Assembly: GCA_027451305.1 (NCBI GenBank)
Contig: DAIDJQ010000053.1
Coordinates: 1 to 28,783, forward strand
Origin: Cellulomonas sp.
GTDB lineage: Bacteria > Actinomycetota > Actinomycetes > Actinomycetales > Cellulomonadaceae
Reading direction: 5' to 3'
Length of the DNA: 28,783 nt
Below the pieces are notes generated by a model. That model did not search any database. It saw nothing but the letters and a program-made list of their open reading frames with translations, and was not told the origin of the DNA. The translations under genes were made by a program, and so were the position numbers. Below, in pieces: positions 9,201-16,203 of this stretch (position 1 is the first letter of the stretch; the number at the start of each line of letters is the position of its first letter).

Positions 9201-9809
9201 GAGCCCGTGGTCCATCAGCTCGACGTAGAAGTTCTCCTTGCCGAAGATGTCCTGCAGGTCCCCCGCGGCGCGCAGCGCCTCGTCGAACTGCCCCAGCCGC
9301 AGACGCGTCTGCACCTCGCTCGACGGGCAGCCCGAGAACGCGATCAGCCCGTCGGAGTAGCGGGACAGCAGCTCGCGGTCCATCCGGGGCCACTTGCCCA
9401 TCTGGCCGTCGAGGGACGCCGAGGAGCCGAGCCGGAACAGGTTGTGCATGCCGGCGGTGGTGCGGGACAGCAGCGTCAGGTGGGTGTAGGCGCCGCGCGC
9501 CGAGACGTCGTCCGCGGCCTGGTGCGCCTCGCCCCACCGGACGCGGGTCTGGTCGAACCTGCTGGTGCCAGGGGTGACGTACGCCTCGACCCCGATGATC
9601 GGCTTGATCCCGTGCGCCTTGGCCTTCTGCCAGAACTCGAAGGCGCCGAACAGGTACCCGTGGTCGGTGATCGCCATGGCGGTCTGGCCGAGGCGGTCCG
9701 CCTCGTCGAACAGCTCGCCGATCCTGGCCGCGCCGTCGAGCATCGAGTACTCGGTGTGAGCGTGGAGGTGGACGAAGTCGGAACCCTTCGAGCCACCCGC
9801 CGCCGCCAT
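6237..9809 (-). CDS. dnaE: DnaE, DNA polymerase III alpha subunit
   Basis: 1190 residues, the size of the actinobacterial replicative DnaE1. Order of parts: PHP domain at the N-terminus (FVHLHAHTEYSMLDG at 12-26, ITDHGYLFGAFEF at 47-59, GVEAYVTPG at 73-81); polymerase palm with RVGPGRGSAAGS at 383-394 and the acidic cluster PDVDVDFDE at 426-434 (Asp427, 429, 431); KMDFLGLRNLT with Asp591 as third likely catalytic acid; then helix-hairpin-helix and C-terminal OB-fold regions (VVVAGLVTSLQRKMSKQGNPW style). The ATG at 9807-9809 is preferred over an upstream in-frame start because TAGGAT lies 7 bases before it and the HLHAHT motif then sits at the usual place. The polymerase acts at the replication fork and is essential. 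Tandem hairpins follow the gene. Confidence 0.97.
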   Translation of the reverse strand: MAAAGGSKGSDFVHLHAHTEYSMLDGAARIGELFDEADRLGQTAMAITDHGYLFGAFEFWQKAKAHGIKPIIGVEAYVTPGTSRFDQTRVRWGEAHQAADDVSARGAYTHLTLLSRTTAGMHNLFRLGSSASLDGQMGKWPRMDRELLSRYSDGLIAFSGCPSSEVQTRLRLGQFDEALRAAGDLQDIFGKENFYVELMDHGLDIERRVIKDLLRIAEQLGAPLVATNDLHYTRKEDAHAHEVLLAVQSGSTLDEPTSDQGGSRFAFGGTGYYLQSAQEMRTVWAELPEACDNTLLIAEQCEVGFTTGVNYMPRFDTPAGENEDSWFIKEVERGLQRRYHGQVPEDVRRQAEYETGVITQLGFSGYFLVVADFINWSKSQGIRVGPGRGSAAGSMASYAMGITELDPLKHGLIFERFLNPERISWPDVDVDFDERRRGEVIRYVTDKYGDDRVSQIVTYGTIKAKQALKDASRVLGLPFAMGDKLTKAMPPAVMGKDVSLAGMYDSSNDRYAEAEEFRQVVAADPEAQRVLETARGLENLKRQWGVHAAGVIMSSVPLTDVVPIMKRPQDGAIITQFDQPASEALGLIKMDFLGLRNLTILDDALANIVANGKPAILIEETPLDDQPTYDLLARGDTLGVFQLDGGPMRALLRQMRPDNFEDISAVIALYRPGPMGMNSHINYALRKNRLQNVEPIHPELEEPLQDVVGITYGLIVYQEQVQRAAQKLAGYTLGQADLLRRAMGKKKKEILEKEFVPFQAGCRANGYSDGAIQAVWDTLVPFAGYAFNKAHSAAYGVVSYWTAFLKANYPTEYMAALLTSVRDDKDKSALYLGECRHMGITVLPPDVNSSAGTFTAVGTDIRFGLTAVRNVGANVVDAIVRAREEKGEFTSFTDFLDKVPAVVCNKRTIESLVKAGAFDSLGHSRRGLLLVHEQAVDSVIGVKRREAEGQFDLFADLMGGADDGAASGFAVTVPDVPDWDKRQRLAFEREMLGLYVSDHPLSGLEHVLATAADVSIATLIADEARPDGSTVVVAGLVTSLQRKMSKQGNPWAVITLEDMEGSLEVLFFGETYLAYSTVLAEDAVLVVRGRVRRRDEQLQLQAAEVTLPDVSAGTDAPLLVSLPVARCTPPVVERLREVLGTHPGVTEVRLRLTSPGRATVMRLGDGLRVERTPALFGDLKALLGPGCLAS

Positions 9810-9816
9810 GCGGGCG

Positions 9817-9822
9817 ATCCTA
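9817..9822 (-). promoter_or_regulatory. Candidate -10 hexamer for a leaderless dnaE transcript
   Basis: TAGGAT on the minus strand ends 7 bases before ATG 9809. It lies in the 52-base gap after the pseudouridine synthase gene, where no Shine-Dalgarno sequence is visible. No clear -35. Confidence 0.5.
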
Positions 9823-9861
9823 CGTCCCGGCACCGACGCTCCCGCGCCGCCCTCAGGTGTG

Positions 9862-10797
9862 TCAGCGGTACGCCGCGCGCAAGCCGTCGAGCGCGTGCTG
9901 GAGGTCGTCGGGGTACTCGCTGACGACCTCGAGCCACTCCCCGGTACCCGGGTGCTCGAAGCCCAGCCGGACCGCGTGCAGCCACTGGCGGGTGAGCCCG
10001 AGCCGCTCGGCCAGCGCAGGGTCGGCGCCGTACGTGAGGTCGCCGACGAGCGGGTGCCGGAGGGCGGCGAAGTGAACGCGGATCTGGTGGGTGCGCCCGG
10101 TCTCGAGGTGCACCTCCGTCAGCGATGCACCGGGCAACGCCTCGATCACCTCGTAGTGGGTCACCGACGGCTTGCCGTCCGCGACCACGGCGAACTTCCA
10201 GTCGGACGACGGGTGGCGCCCGATCGGGGCGTCGATGGTCCCGCTCGCGGGCGACGGGTGCCCCTGTGCGAGCGCGTGGTAGACCTTGTCGACCGTCCGC
10301 TCCTTGAACGCCCGCTTCAGCGCCGTGTACGCCCGCTCGCTCTTGGCCACCACCATCAGCCCCGACGTGCCGACGTCGAGCCGGTGCACCACGCCCTGCC
10401 GTTCGGCGGCCCCCGACGTCGACACGCGGTAGCCGGCGGCCGCGAGTGCACCGACCACGGTCGGACCGGTCCAGCCCGGGGACGGGTGCGCCGCCACGCC
10501 CACCGGCTTGTCCACCACCACGAGGTCGTCGTCGTCGTACCGCACCCGCATGCCGGGAACGGGCTCCGGGGGTACCGCGGGTGCGGCGGACGCCACGTCC
10601 GGCAGCTCCACCTCGAGCCAGCCCCCTGGCGTCAACCGCTCGGACTTGCCGACGGTCCGGCCGTCCAGCGTCACGGCTCCGGCCTCGACGAGGTCCGCGG
10701 CGCGGGTGCGCGACAGCCCGAGCAGCCGCGCCAGCGCGGCATCCGCCCGCTCTCCCGCCAGCCCGTCCGGGACGGGCAGCGTGCGCCGCTCGGTCAC
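9862..10797 (-). CDS. RluA-family 23S rRNA pseudouridine synthase (RluD-like)
   Basis: 311 residues. N-terminal S4 RNA-binding domain at about 15-62 ([18 protein letters not shown]), then the RluA catalytic domain: [18 protein letters not shown] at 89-106, [16 protein letters not shown] with catalytic Asp141, KVYHALAQG, and [13 protein letters not shown] near the C-terminus. Such enzymes isomerise uridines, typically in helix 69 of 23S rRNA for RluD. The exact target cannot be read from sequence. The GTG at 10795-10797 overlaps the lspA stop (GTGA), a pairing also known from many other bacteria. Confidence 0.92.
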   Translation of the reverse strand: MTERRTLPVPDGLAGERADAALARLLGLSRTRAADLVEAGAVTLDGRTVGKSERLTPGGWLEVELPDVASAAPAVPPEPVPGMRVRYDDDDLVVVDKPVGVAAHPSPGWTGPTVVGALAAAGYRVSTSGAAERQGVVHRLDVGTSGLMVVAKSERAYTALKRAFKERTVDKVYHALAQGHPSPASGTIDAPIGRHPSSDWKFAVVADGKPSVTHYEVIEALPGASLTEVHLETGRTHQIRVHFAALRHPLVGDLTYGADPALAERLGLTRQWLHAVRLGFEHPGTGEWLEVVSEYPDDLQHALDGLRAAYR

Positions 10798-11456
10798 CGC
10801 GGCGGGTCGCCCGCCGCGGGCCGCGACGACGCCTCCGACGATCCGTGCGCCGGCCGGCCGCCGTCCAGCTGGACGCCCCGCATCGTCTGCAGCACCACCA
10901 GCCCGGCTGCCACGACGATGGCCACGTCCGCCACGTTCCCGACGAAGAGCCGGCCGTAGGCGATGAAGTCCACCACGTGCCCGCGGGCCGGTCCGGGGGC
11001 ACGCACCAGCCGGTCGACGAGGTTGCCCACCGCGCCACCGAGCAGGAGGCCGAACGCGAGTGCCCACCCGGTGGACCCCAGCCGCCGGGACACCCGCGCC
11101 ACGACCACCACCACGGTCGCCGCCACGATGGTGAGCACCCAGGTCATCCCCGTGGCGATCGACAGCGCCGCACCGGGGTTGAACACCAGCTCGAGTCCCA
11201 GCAGGTTCCCCAGGACGGGGCGGCGCAGGCCGTCCGCGAGGGCGTGCAGCGCCCAGGCCTTGGTCAGCTGGTCGACGGCCAGCACGACGACGGCCAGCAC
11301 GACGACGAGGCCCAGCAGCCGGCGCCGGCGACCAGGTGCGGTGACGTCGGTTCCGGGCACTTCGGCCAGGACCTCCGGCGCACCCGGCAGGTCGGGGCTC
11401 CCGCCCGGCTGCTGCGCGGTGCCGAAGGTCGGCTCTGGCTCGTCGGGCGTGGGCAC
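10794..11456 (-). CDS. lspA: LspA, lipoprotein signal peptidase (signal peptidase II)
   Basis: 220 residues; membrane aspartic protease that cleaves prolipoprotein signal peptides after lipid attachment. Four hydrophobic segments are visible (about 47-62, 83-100, 105-121 and 176-190). The catalytic aspartates are Asp148 in GNLVDRL and Asp177 in [14 protein letters not shown] at 61-66 and FNPGAAL at 92-98 are also conserved. A 45-residue Pro/Glu-rich cytosolic N-terminus and a polar C-terminal tail make it longer than the E. coli enzyme. The GTG start at 11454-11456 has TAGACT 6 bases upstream, in the 20-base gap after the zinc-finger gene, suggesting a leaderless lspA-rluD message. Confidence 0.95.
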   Translation of the reverse strand: MPTPDEPEPTFGTAQQPGGSPDLPGAPEVLAEVPGTDVTAPGRRRRLLGLVVVLAVVVLAVDQLTKAWALHALADGLRRPVLGNLLGLELVFNPGAALSIATGMTWVLTIVAATVVVVVARVSRRLGSTGWALAFGLLLGGAVGNLVDRLVRAPGPARGHVVDFIAYGRLFVGNVADVAIVVAAGLVVLQTMRGVQLDGGRPAHGSSEASSRPAAGDPPR

Positions 11457-11462
11457 CGCAGG

Positions 11463-11468
11463 AGTCTA
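11463..11468 (-). promoter_or_regulatory. Candidate -10 hexamer for a leaderless lspA transcript
   Basis: TAGACT on the minus strand ends 6 bases before GTG 11456. It is identical in sequence and spacing to the hisC element. No clear -35. It fills most of the 20-base gap between the zinc-finger gene and lspA. Confidence 0.45.
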
Positions 11469-11476
11469 CGGGCGCG

Positions 11477-11932
11477 TCAGCGCCGTTCCTCGCGCTGCTT
11501 GCACTCCACGCAGAGCGTCGCCCGGGGGAACGCCTGCAGCCGCGCCTTGCCGATCGGCTTGCCGCACGACTCGCAGGCACCGAAGGTGCCCCCGGCGATG
11601 CGCTCCAGCGCGTGCCGGGTCTGGTCCAGCAGGTCGCGGGTGTTGTTCACCAGCGTGAGCTCGTGCTCACGCTCGAGCGCCGACGAGCCGTAGTCCGCCT
11701 GGTCGTCACCCGCACCGTCGCCGGAGTGCCGCAGCAGGTCCGTCAGCTCGGCATCGGCGTTCGCCAGCTCGCCCTCGAGCCGGTCACGCTCGACCACGAG
11801 CTCGTCGGCGACCTCCGTCACCTCCGCGGCTGTCCACGGCGCCTCGCCGTCCCGTACGGGGAACTGCTTCACCATTGTGGTCAGGTCCTTGGTCTCGCCG
11901 CTCACGGTGAGCGTGGTGAGTGCCTCGTTCAT
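11477..11932 (-). CDS. DksA/TraR-type zinc-finger protein
   Basis: 151 residues. Helical coiled-coil region at about 34-112 with an acidic bend ([10 protein letters not shown] at 71-80), then a four-cysteine zinc finger (Cys120, Cys123, Cys141, Cys144; [13 protein letters not shown] and CVECKQRE). This is the layout of DksA/TraR proteins, some of which bind the RNA polymerase secondary channel. Whether this one does so in an actinobacterium is not known from sequence. ATG 11930-11932 is chosen because a purine-rich GAGGGGGGA lies about 9 bases upstream and a promoter stands just before that. The open frame extends further, through the promoter and terminator region, and is not credible there. 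lspA follows after 20 bases. Confidence 0.85.
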   Translation of the reverse strand: MNEALTTLTVSGETKDLTTMVKQFPVRDGEAPWTAAEVTEVADELVVERDRLEGELANADAELTDLLRHSGDGAGDDQADYGSSALEREHELTLVNNTRDLLDQTRHALERIAGGTFGACESCGKPIGKARLQAFPRATLCVECKQREERR

Positions 11933-11961
11933 GGCCGTCGGTCCCCCCTCGCTGGAAGTCA

Positions 11962-11994
11962 CGCGAATGTATTCGCGCGCGGCCCCGAGCACAA
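11962..11994 (-). promoter_or_regulatory. Promoter of the DksA/TraR-type gene with a palindrome over the -10
   Basis: TTGTGC (11989-11994) and TACATT (11966-11971) on the minus strand are separated by 17 bases, giving a start near 11959 and a leader of about 27 bases. The -10 lies inside a perfect palindrome, CGCGAAT-AC-ATTCGCG (11962-11977). A repressor bound there would block RNA polymerase. The regulator is unknown. Confidence 0.5.
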
Positions 11995-12041
11995 CAGGAC
12001 ACGCATCCCGGCAGGCTCGTCGAGCGGCTGAAGTCTTGTCC

Positions 12042-12087
12042 CAGGTCGTGGGGGCGCCACCCTCCAGCGCCTGCAGGGGCCGACCTG
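12042..12087 (-). other. Possible folded element between divIVA and the DksA/TraR-type gene
   Basis: Outer arms CAGGTCG (12042-12048) and CGACCTG (12081-12087) enclose a shorter GGCGC/GCGCC pair. It follows the two divIVA hairpins and precedes the downstream promoter. It could be a third terminator stem or chance in GC-rich DNA. I see no gene in 11933-12169. Confidence 0.2.
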
Positions 12088-12107
12088 CTGCGGTGGTGGA
12101 CGCACGA

Positions 12108-12164
12108 CCGCCCGGCACCCCGAGGGGCACCGGGCGGTGGCGACGACGCCGCAGCGCGGCGTCG
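12108..12164 (-). terminator. Double hairpin terminator of divIVA
   Basis: Two strong stems directly follow the divIVA stop (12170). At 12144-12164 there are 9-base arms with a 3-base AGC loop. At 12108-12137, perfect 8-base arms CCGCCCGG/CCGGGCGG are topped by a further short stem with a CTCG-type loop. No T-run is seen. This fits an intrinsic actinobacterial terminator. Confidence 0.6.
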
Positions 12165-12169
12165 CGGGG

Positions 12170-12850
12170 TCAGATGCCCTGGACGTCGCCGACGGGCTGA
12201 GCCTGGCCGCTGCGCGGCGGCAGCGCGTTGCCGCGGTTGTCCAGGTCCCCGAGCAGGTTCTCGAGGTAGCTCTTGAGCCGGGTGCGGTAGTCCCGCTCGA
12301 ACACCCGCAGCTCGTCGATCTTCCGCTCCAGCAGCGACCGCTCCTGCTCGAGCTGGCCGAGGGTGCGCTGCGACGTCTCCTCCGCCTCGCGGACGATGTG
12401 GGTGGCACGCGACTTGGCCTCGTTGATGAGGCGGTCCGACTCCTCCTGGCCGCTGCGCACGTAGTCGTCGTGCAGCTTCTGCGCGAGCGCGAGCATCCCG
12501 GTGGCCGACTCGGGCTCGTTGCGGGGGGCAACGGCGGTCACGGATGGGACGGGCGGTGCGACGGCAGCGACGGGGGCCGGCGCGGGAGCCTGGACCGGTT
12601 CCGGCACGGGGGCGGGCTCCGGCTTCGGCGCCGGCGGCTGCTGCTGGGCCCCGGTGCGGCTCAGCTCGGCGATCCGCCGCTCCGCGGCCGCCAGCTTCGT
12701 CTTGAGGTCCTCGTTCTCGTTCTGCAGCTCGCGCAGGGTGTTGACGATCTCGTCGAGGAAGTCGTCGACCTCGTCCTGGTCGTATCCCTCGCGGAACTTC
12801 GTCGACTGGAACTTCTTGTTCAAGACGTCGTCTGCGGTCAGCAGTGCCAT
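12170..12850 (-). CDS. divIVA: DivIVA (Wag31), polar growth and septum scaffold
   Basis: 226 residues. The N-terminal DivIVA membrane-binding domain is clear (MALLTADDVLNKKF, then FREGYDQDEVDDFLDEI to residue 35), followed by coiled coil to about 65, a linker rich in Pro, Ala and Gln (68-110), and a second long coiled coil (115-200) containing TGMLALAQKLHDDYV and VREAEETSQ. Actinobacterial DivIVA oligomerises at negatively curved membrane, marks poles and septa, and directs peptidoglycan synthesis. ATG 12848-12850 is preferred over an in-frame ATG 25 codons upstream: GAGGTG lies at ribosome-site distance and the protein then begins with the conserved N-terminus. A TACGGT at 12912-12917 may be its -10, but no good -35 was found. 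Confidence 0.96.
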   Translation of the reverse strand: MALLTADDVLNKKFQSTKFREGYDQDEVDDFLDEIVNTLRELQNENEDLKTKLAAAERRIAELSRTGAQQQPPAPKPEPAPVPEPVQAPAPAPVAAVAPPVPSVTAVAPRNEPESATGMLALAQKLHDDYVRSGQEESDRLINEAKSRATHIVREAEETSQRTLGQLEQERSLLERKIDELRVFERDYRTRLKSYLENLLGDLDNRGNALPPRSGQAQPVGDVQGI

Positions 12851-12941
12851 CGTCGTCACCTCTGTCGGTCGTGCTGCTAGGCCGGCGGCAGTCCACCGAC
12901 CGCCTCGGGCCACCGTAGCGGACAATCAGCGCCCCGGACTC

Positions 12942-12966
12942 CCCCCGACACGCACCCGGTCGGGGG
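12942..12966 (-). terminator. Hairpin between yggT and divIVA
   Basis: Perfect 7-base arms CCCCCGA and TCGGGGG around an 11-base loop, 67 bases past the yggT stop and upstream of divIVA. No T-run. It could end the ftsZ-yggT transcript. I see no gene in 12851-13033. Confidence 0.4.
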
Positions 12967-13033
12967 ACGACGTGCAGGCAGACACCACGCCGGGTCGCCC
13001 GGGCCGGCGCGGACGGGTTGTGCTGCGCCGCCG

Positions 13034-13309
13034 CTAGATGAACGAGAGAAGCACGATGCAGATCAGGAACAGCACCGTGAACGCGAGGTCGAACTGGACG
13101 GGCCCGAGCCGCAGAGGCGGCAGGAAGCGCCGCAGGAAGCGGAGGGGTGGGTCGGTCACCGAGTACGTGGCCTCGGCGACGACCAGGGCGACACCCGTCG
13201 GACGCCAGCTTCGCGCGAACACCTGCACCCAGTCGAGCACCAGCCGGACGAGAAGGATGAGGAAGAAGACCAGGATGACCAGGTGGAGGACGCCCAGGAC
13301 GAAGGTCAC
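13034..13309 (-). CDS. YggT-family membrane protein
   Basis: 91 residues with two hydrophobic segments (about 3-24 and 73-90) flanking a loop with the YggT signature TDPPLRFLRRFLPP at 52-65. The family is widely found between sepF and divIVA in Gram-positive bacteria and is thought to act at the membrane in division or osmotic adaptation; its molecular role is not settled. GTG 13307-13309 lies 3 bases after the sepF stop, so translation is probably coupled. Confidence 0.9.
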   Translation of the reverse strand: MTFVLGVLHLVILVFFLILLVRLVLDWVQVFARSWRPTGVALVVAEATYSVTDPPLRFLRRFLPPLRLGPVQFDLAFTVLFLICIVLLSFI

Positions 13310-13312
13310 GCG

Positions 13313-13789
13313 TCAGCTCTGGTTGTAGAAGCCGGCTCGCGCCGCCGCCTCGGCGGGATGCCCCTCGCCCGAGACCTCGACCGTCGCCGGGGACAGCAGG
13401 AACACCTTGCTGGTGACCCGCTCGATGGCACCGTGCAGGCCGAAGATCAGCCCCGCAGAGAAGTCCACCAGGCGCTTCGCGTCCGCGTCGTCCATGTCGG
13501 TGAGGTTCATGATCACCGGGATGCCCTCGCGGAACGCCTCACCGATCTTGCGCGCGTCGTTGTACGAGCGCGGGTGGATGGTGGTGATCCGGCGAAGCTC
13601 CGTGGGGGTCGCGGCGGCGACGGCTGCACCGGTGACGCGCGTCGGACGACGCAGCGGCGTGACCTGAGCCTCGAACTGGTCCGGCACCTCGACCTCCTCG
13701 ACGTCGTCCTCGACCCACTCGTCGTGCTCCTCGGGCCGCTCGTCGGCCAGACCGAGGTACAGCATCGTCTTGCGCAACGCTCCGGCCAT
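13313..13789 (-). CDS. sepF: SepF, membrane anchor of the Z-ring
   Basis: 158 residues. The N-terminal amphipathic membrane-binding helix ([17 protein letters not shown]) is followed by an acidic linker (20-45) and the SepF core domain (about 66-145) with [35 protein letters not shown] and [12 protein letters not shown]. The end is the actinobacterial AGFYNQS. SepF binds the FtsZ C-terminal tail and replaces FtsA, which is absent here. ATG 13787-13789 is chosen over ATG 13804 because GGAG lies 8 bases before it, while the upstream ATG has its GGAGG touching the codon. It follows pgeF after 99 bases and is nearly joined to yggT. Confidence 0.95.
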   Translation of the reverse strand: MAGALRKTMLYLGLADERPEEHDEWVEDDVEEVEVPDQFEAQVTPLRRPTRVTGAAVAAATPTELRRITTIHPRSYNDARKIGEAFREGIPVIMNLTDMDDADAKRLVDFSAGLIFGLHGAIERVTSKVFLLSPATVEVSGEGHPAEAAARAGFYNQS

Positions 13790-13888
13790 CGCACCTGCTC
13801 CCATCCTCCGGACGTCTCCGGTCCCCCCGTCCGCACGGGTGCTCCCCGACGGCGGTGCGCAGCGCGACCGGCGGAAGCGCTGCGTCCG

Positions 13889-14707
13889 TCACGCTAGCAA
13901 GGCGTCCCCGCTGGTCGACGGTGCGACACGCGCGGTGCTCGGCAGCAGCCGGACGACACCGCAGGCGCGGCCCGTTGCGGTGCCTGCGGCGGTCGCCCGC
14001 CGGTGCGAGTACAGCGCCGCGTCGAGGAAGGTGTCGCGGTCCAGCCGCCGCACGGACCGCACGCCCGCCGCCCGCAGGACGGCCTCCGCCCCGGCCCTCA
14101 GGTCCAGCGCCGCTGTACCCCACGACGTCACGGCCGAGGCGGCGGGCAGAACCTGCGCGACCTGGTCGCGGAGCTCCGCCGGCACCTCGTACGACTGCCC
14201 CGCGATCGACGGGCCGAGGGTGGCGAGGATGTTCACCGGTCGCGCGCCGAGGTCCGTCATCGCACCGAGCGCGGCCTGCAGCACCCCGGCGACCAGCCCG
14301 CCACGGCCCGCGTGCGCCGCAGCGACGACTCCGGCGTCCGGGTCCGCCAGCAGCACCGGGATGCAGTCGGCGACGAGCACCGCGAGCGCCACGTCGGTCC
14401 GGGTGGTCACCAGCGCGTCGGCGACGGCGACGGAGTCGGTGCCCTCCGGCGGCGGCCCGTCGACCACGGCCACGTCGCGCCCGTGGACCTGGGTGGCGAA
14501 GGCGATCGGAGCGCCGACCCAGGCCGAGACGACGCGCCGGTTGTGCTGGACGTGGTCCTGCATGTCGCCGACCGCGAGGCCCAGGTTCAGGCCGTCCCAC
14601 GGAGGGAGGCTGACGCCACCGGACCGGGTGGTGAACCCCGCGCGCACCCGTGGACCGAAGTCGGCCTCGAGCACCTCGAGACCGGCCTCGGCGGCCTTCG
14701 CGGACAT
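13889..14707 (-). CDS. pgeF: PgeF/YfiH-family protein (peptidoglycan editing or purine nucleoside enzyme)
   Basis: 272 residues of the YfiH (DUF152, 'laccase' domain) family. Visible: FTTRSGGVS near 25-33, NLGLAVGD at 41-48, and the zinc residues His75 (TQVHGRD), Cys115 (VADCIPVLL) and His132 (AAHAGRGGL). Members have been shown to phosphorolyse or deaminate purine nucleosides, and in E. coli to remove wrongly built UDP-MurNAc-L-Ser from peptidoglycan precursors. The place directly after ftsZ in the dcw cluster suits the second role but does not prove it. ATG 14705-14707 is only 3 bases after the ftsZ stop, so coupling is likely. Confidence 0.9.
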   Translation of the reverse strand: MSAKAAEAGLEVLEADFGPRVRAGFTTRSGGVSLPPWDGLNLGLAVGDMQDHVQHNRRVVSAWVGAPIAFATQVHGRDVAVVDGPPPEGTDSVAVADALVTTRTDVALAVLVADCIPVLLADPDAGVVAAAHAGRGGLVAGVLQAALGAMTDLGARPVNILATLGPSIAGQSYEVPAELRDQVAQVLPAASAVTSWGTAALDLRAGAEAVLRAAGVRSVRRLDRDTFLDAALYSHRRATAAGTATGRACGVVRLLPSTARVAPSTSGDALLA

Positions 14708-14710
14708 CGG

Positions 14711-15961
14711 CTACTTGAGGAAGTCCGGGACGTCGAGGTCGTCGACCTCCCGGCGGACCGACTCCTCGGTGAAGACTCGCGGCACCTCGAGCGGGCCGGT
14801 GAGCGGGGTCGGCTCGGCCTCCGTGGACAGGAAGGCCGGGACCGACGAGGTGGTCGGCGTGACGGGCGCGAGCGGTTCCGGGATGTACGTCCGCGGTGCC
14901 GGCACCACCGGCGTCTGGTGCGCACCGGCGAGCTGGGCAGGCCGTGCCGTGGGCTGCTGGACCGCGGCACCGCTGACCTGCCCGAGCGCGCGGGCGTCAT
15001 GCCGCACCTGCGGTGCGCCGCCGTCGAAGCCCGCCGCGATCACCGTGACCCTGACCTCGTCGCCCAGGGCGTCGTCGATGACGGCACCGAAGATGATGTT
15101 GGCCTCGGGGTGCGCGGCCTCCTGCACCAGCCGGGCGGCCTCGTTGATCTCGAAGAGACCGAGGTCGGAGCCGCCCTGGATGGACAGCAGCACGCCGTGC
15201 GCACCGTCGATGCTCGCCTCGAGCAGCGGTGACGAGATCGCCATCTCGGCCGCCTGGACGGCGCGGTCCTCGCCGCGGGCGAACCCGATGCCCATGAGGG
15301 CCGAGCCGGCGCCCTGCATGACGGACTTCACGTCGGCGAAGTCGAGGTTGATCAGGCCCGGCGTGGTGATGAGGTCGGTGATGCCCTGCACGCCGGACAG
15401 GAGCACCTGGTCCGCCGAGTGGAAGGCGTCGAGCACGCTCACCGAGCGGTCCGAGATCGACAGCAGCCGGTCGTTCGGGATGACGATGAGGGTGTCGACC
15501 TCGGCGCGCAGGCCCTCGATGCCGGAGTCCGCCTGGTTGGACCGGCGTCGGCCCTCGAACGTGAACGGGCGGGTGACGACGCCGATGGTCAGTGCGCCGA
15601 GCGACCGCGCGATGCGCGCGACGACAGGTGCGCCTCCGGTGCCCGTGCCGCCACCCTCGCCCGCGGTGACGAAGACCATGTCCGCCCCGCGCAGGACGTC
15701 CTCGATCTCCTCGGTGTGGTCCTCCGCGGCCTTCTTGCCGACCTCTGGGTCGGCACCGGCGCCCAGACCGCGGGTGAGCTCACGGCCGACGTCGAGCTTC
15801 AAGTCGGCGTCGGACATCAGGAGCGCCTGCGCATCGGTGTTGATCGCGATGAACTCGACGCCCTTGAGGCCGACCTCGATCATGCGGTTCACGGCGTTGA
15901 CGCCGCCGCCGCCGATGCCGACGACCTTGATGACCGCCAGGTAGTTCTGCGGAGCTGCCAC
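14711..15961 (-). CDS. ftsZ: FtsZ, cell division tubulin homologue
   Basis: 416 residues. GTPase that forms the Z-ring and recruits the divisome. GTP-binding: [13 protein letters not shown] at 15-27 and the tubulin signature [10 protein letters not shown] at 103-112. The T7 loop NLDFADV at 205-211 carries the catalytic acids. A variable Pro/Thr-rich linker follows (about 320-400), then the conserved C-terminal tail [10 protein letters not shown] that binds SepF. GTG 15959-15961 is chosen because the protein then starts with the typical [15 protein letters not shown], and GAGAGG lies 8 bases upstream; a longer in-frame start at 16051 would place the dyad region too near and adds no conserved sequence. 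Control elements lie in the 237-base gap upstream. Confidence 0.97.
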   Translation of the reverse strand: MAAPQNYLAVIKVVGIGGGGVNAVNRMIEVGLKGVEFIAINTDAQALLMSDADLKLDVGRELTRGLGAGADPEVGKKAAEDHTEEIEDVLRGADMVFVTAGEGGGTGTGGAPVVARIARSLGALTIGVVTRPFTFEGRRRSNQADSGIEGLRAEVDTLIVIPNDRLLSISDRSVSVLDAFHSADQVLLSGVQGITDLITTPGLINLDFADVKSVMQGAGSALMGIGFARGEDRAVQAAEMAISSPLLEASIDGAHGVLLSIQGGSDLGLFEINEAARLVQEAAHPEANIIFGAVIDDALGDEVRVTVIAAGFDGGAPQVRHDARALGQVSGAAVQQPTARPAQLAGAHQTPVVPAPRTYIPEPLAPVTPTTSSVPAFLSTEAEPTPLTGPLEVPRVFTEESVRREVDDLDVPDFLK

Positions 15962-16042
15962 GGTGGGTGCCTCTCGTTCTCGCGCGGTGCAGGTCGCGGC
16001 CGGGCCGCGGTCGCTCGCCCCGACACGCGGGGATTGCGCTTC

Positions 16043-16073
16043 AACCTTCACCCTCTAGTTGAGGGTTAGAGTT
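16043..16073 (-). promoter_or_regulatory. 31-base imperfect dyad upstream of ftsZ, with a possible promoter
   Basis: Two 13-base arms (16043-16055 and 16061-16073) match as an inverted repeat at 10 of 13 positions around a 5-base centre. The inner six bases of each arm (ACCCTC and GAGGGT on the minus strand) pair perfectly. On the same strand CTGACA (16075-16080) and TAGAGG (16052-16057) are 17 bases apart, so the dyad would cover the spacer and -10 of a promoter. The stretch is A/T-richer than its surroundings. This looks like an operator; the regulator is unknown. Confidence 0.45.
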
Positions 16074-16098
16074 ATGTCAGGTCTGTCGTCAGTGCGTG

Positions 16099-16127
16099 AC
16101 GGTAGGTGCGGCCGGCATCCCGATCAA
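16099..16127 (-). promoter_or_regulatory. Candidate upstream promoter of ftsZ
   Basis: TTGATC (16122-16127) and TACCGT (16099-16104) on the minus strand, separated by exactly 17 bases, resemble a vegetative sigma promoter. Transcription would start near 16092, giving a leader of about 130 bases to the ftsZ GTG that contains the dyad. Confidence 0.4.
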
Positions 16128-16150
16128 CGACCGCGCCGCGCGTGTCGGCG

Positions 16151-16203
16151 GGTGATCCCGTGCGCTCGTCGGCGACCACCACCGCAGGGGTGCCGGGATC
16201 ACC
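16151..16203 (-). terminator. Long-range hairpin at the end of ftsQ
   Basis: A perfect 10-base inverted repeat (16151-16160 and 16194-16203; GGTGATCCCG and CGGGATCACC) with a 33-base loop. One arm includes the ftsQ stop codon. It may weaken read-through from the mur operon into ftsZ. The large loop and lack of a T-run make terminator function uncertain. Confidence 0.35.

Noticed and set aside
7299..9923. An 874-codon + strand frame opposite dnaE
   Set aside because: Antisense shadow of dnaE with biased composition and no recognisable domain. The same applies to the long + strand frames at 5079-7049, 17641-20127 and 21463-23877.
11962..11977. LexA/SOS box
   Set aside because: The CGAA and TTCG halves are separated by 4 bases instead of the 6 needed for the actinobacterial CGAAC-N4-GTTCG consensus.
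13790..13804. Longer SepF starting at ATG 13804
   Set aside because: The GGAGG touches that ATG with no spacer, and the conserved SepF N-terminus begins at ATG 13789, which has GGAG at a proper 8 bases.
15962..16051. FtsZ starting 30 codons upstream at 16051
   Set aside because: The extra residues are unlike any FtsZ N-terminus and the region holds the leader and dyad. GTG 15961 has a ribosome site and gives the standard N-terminus.
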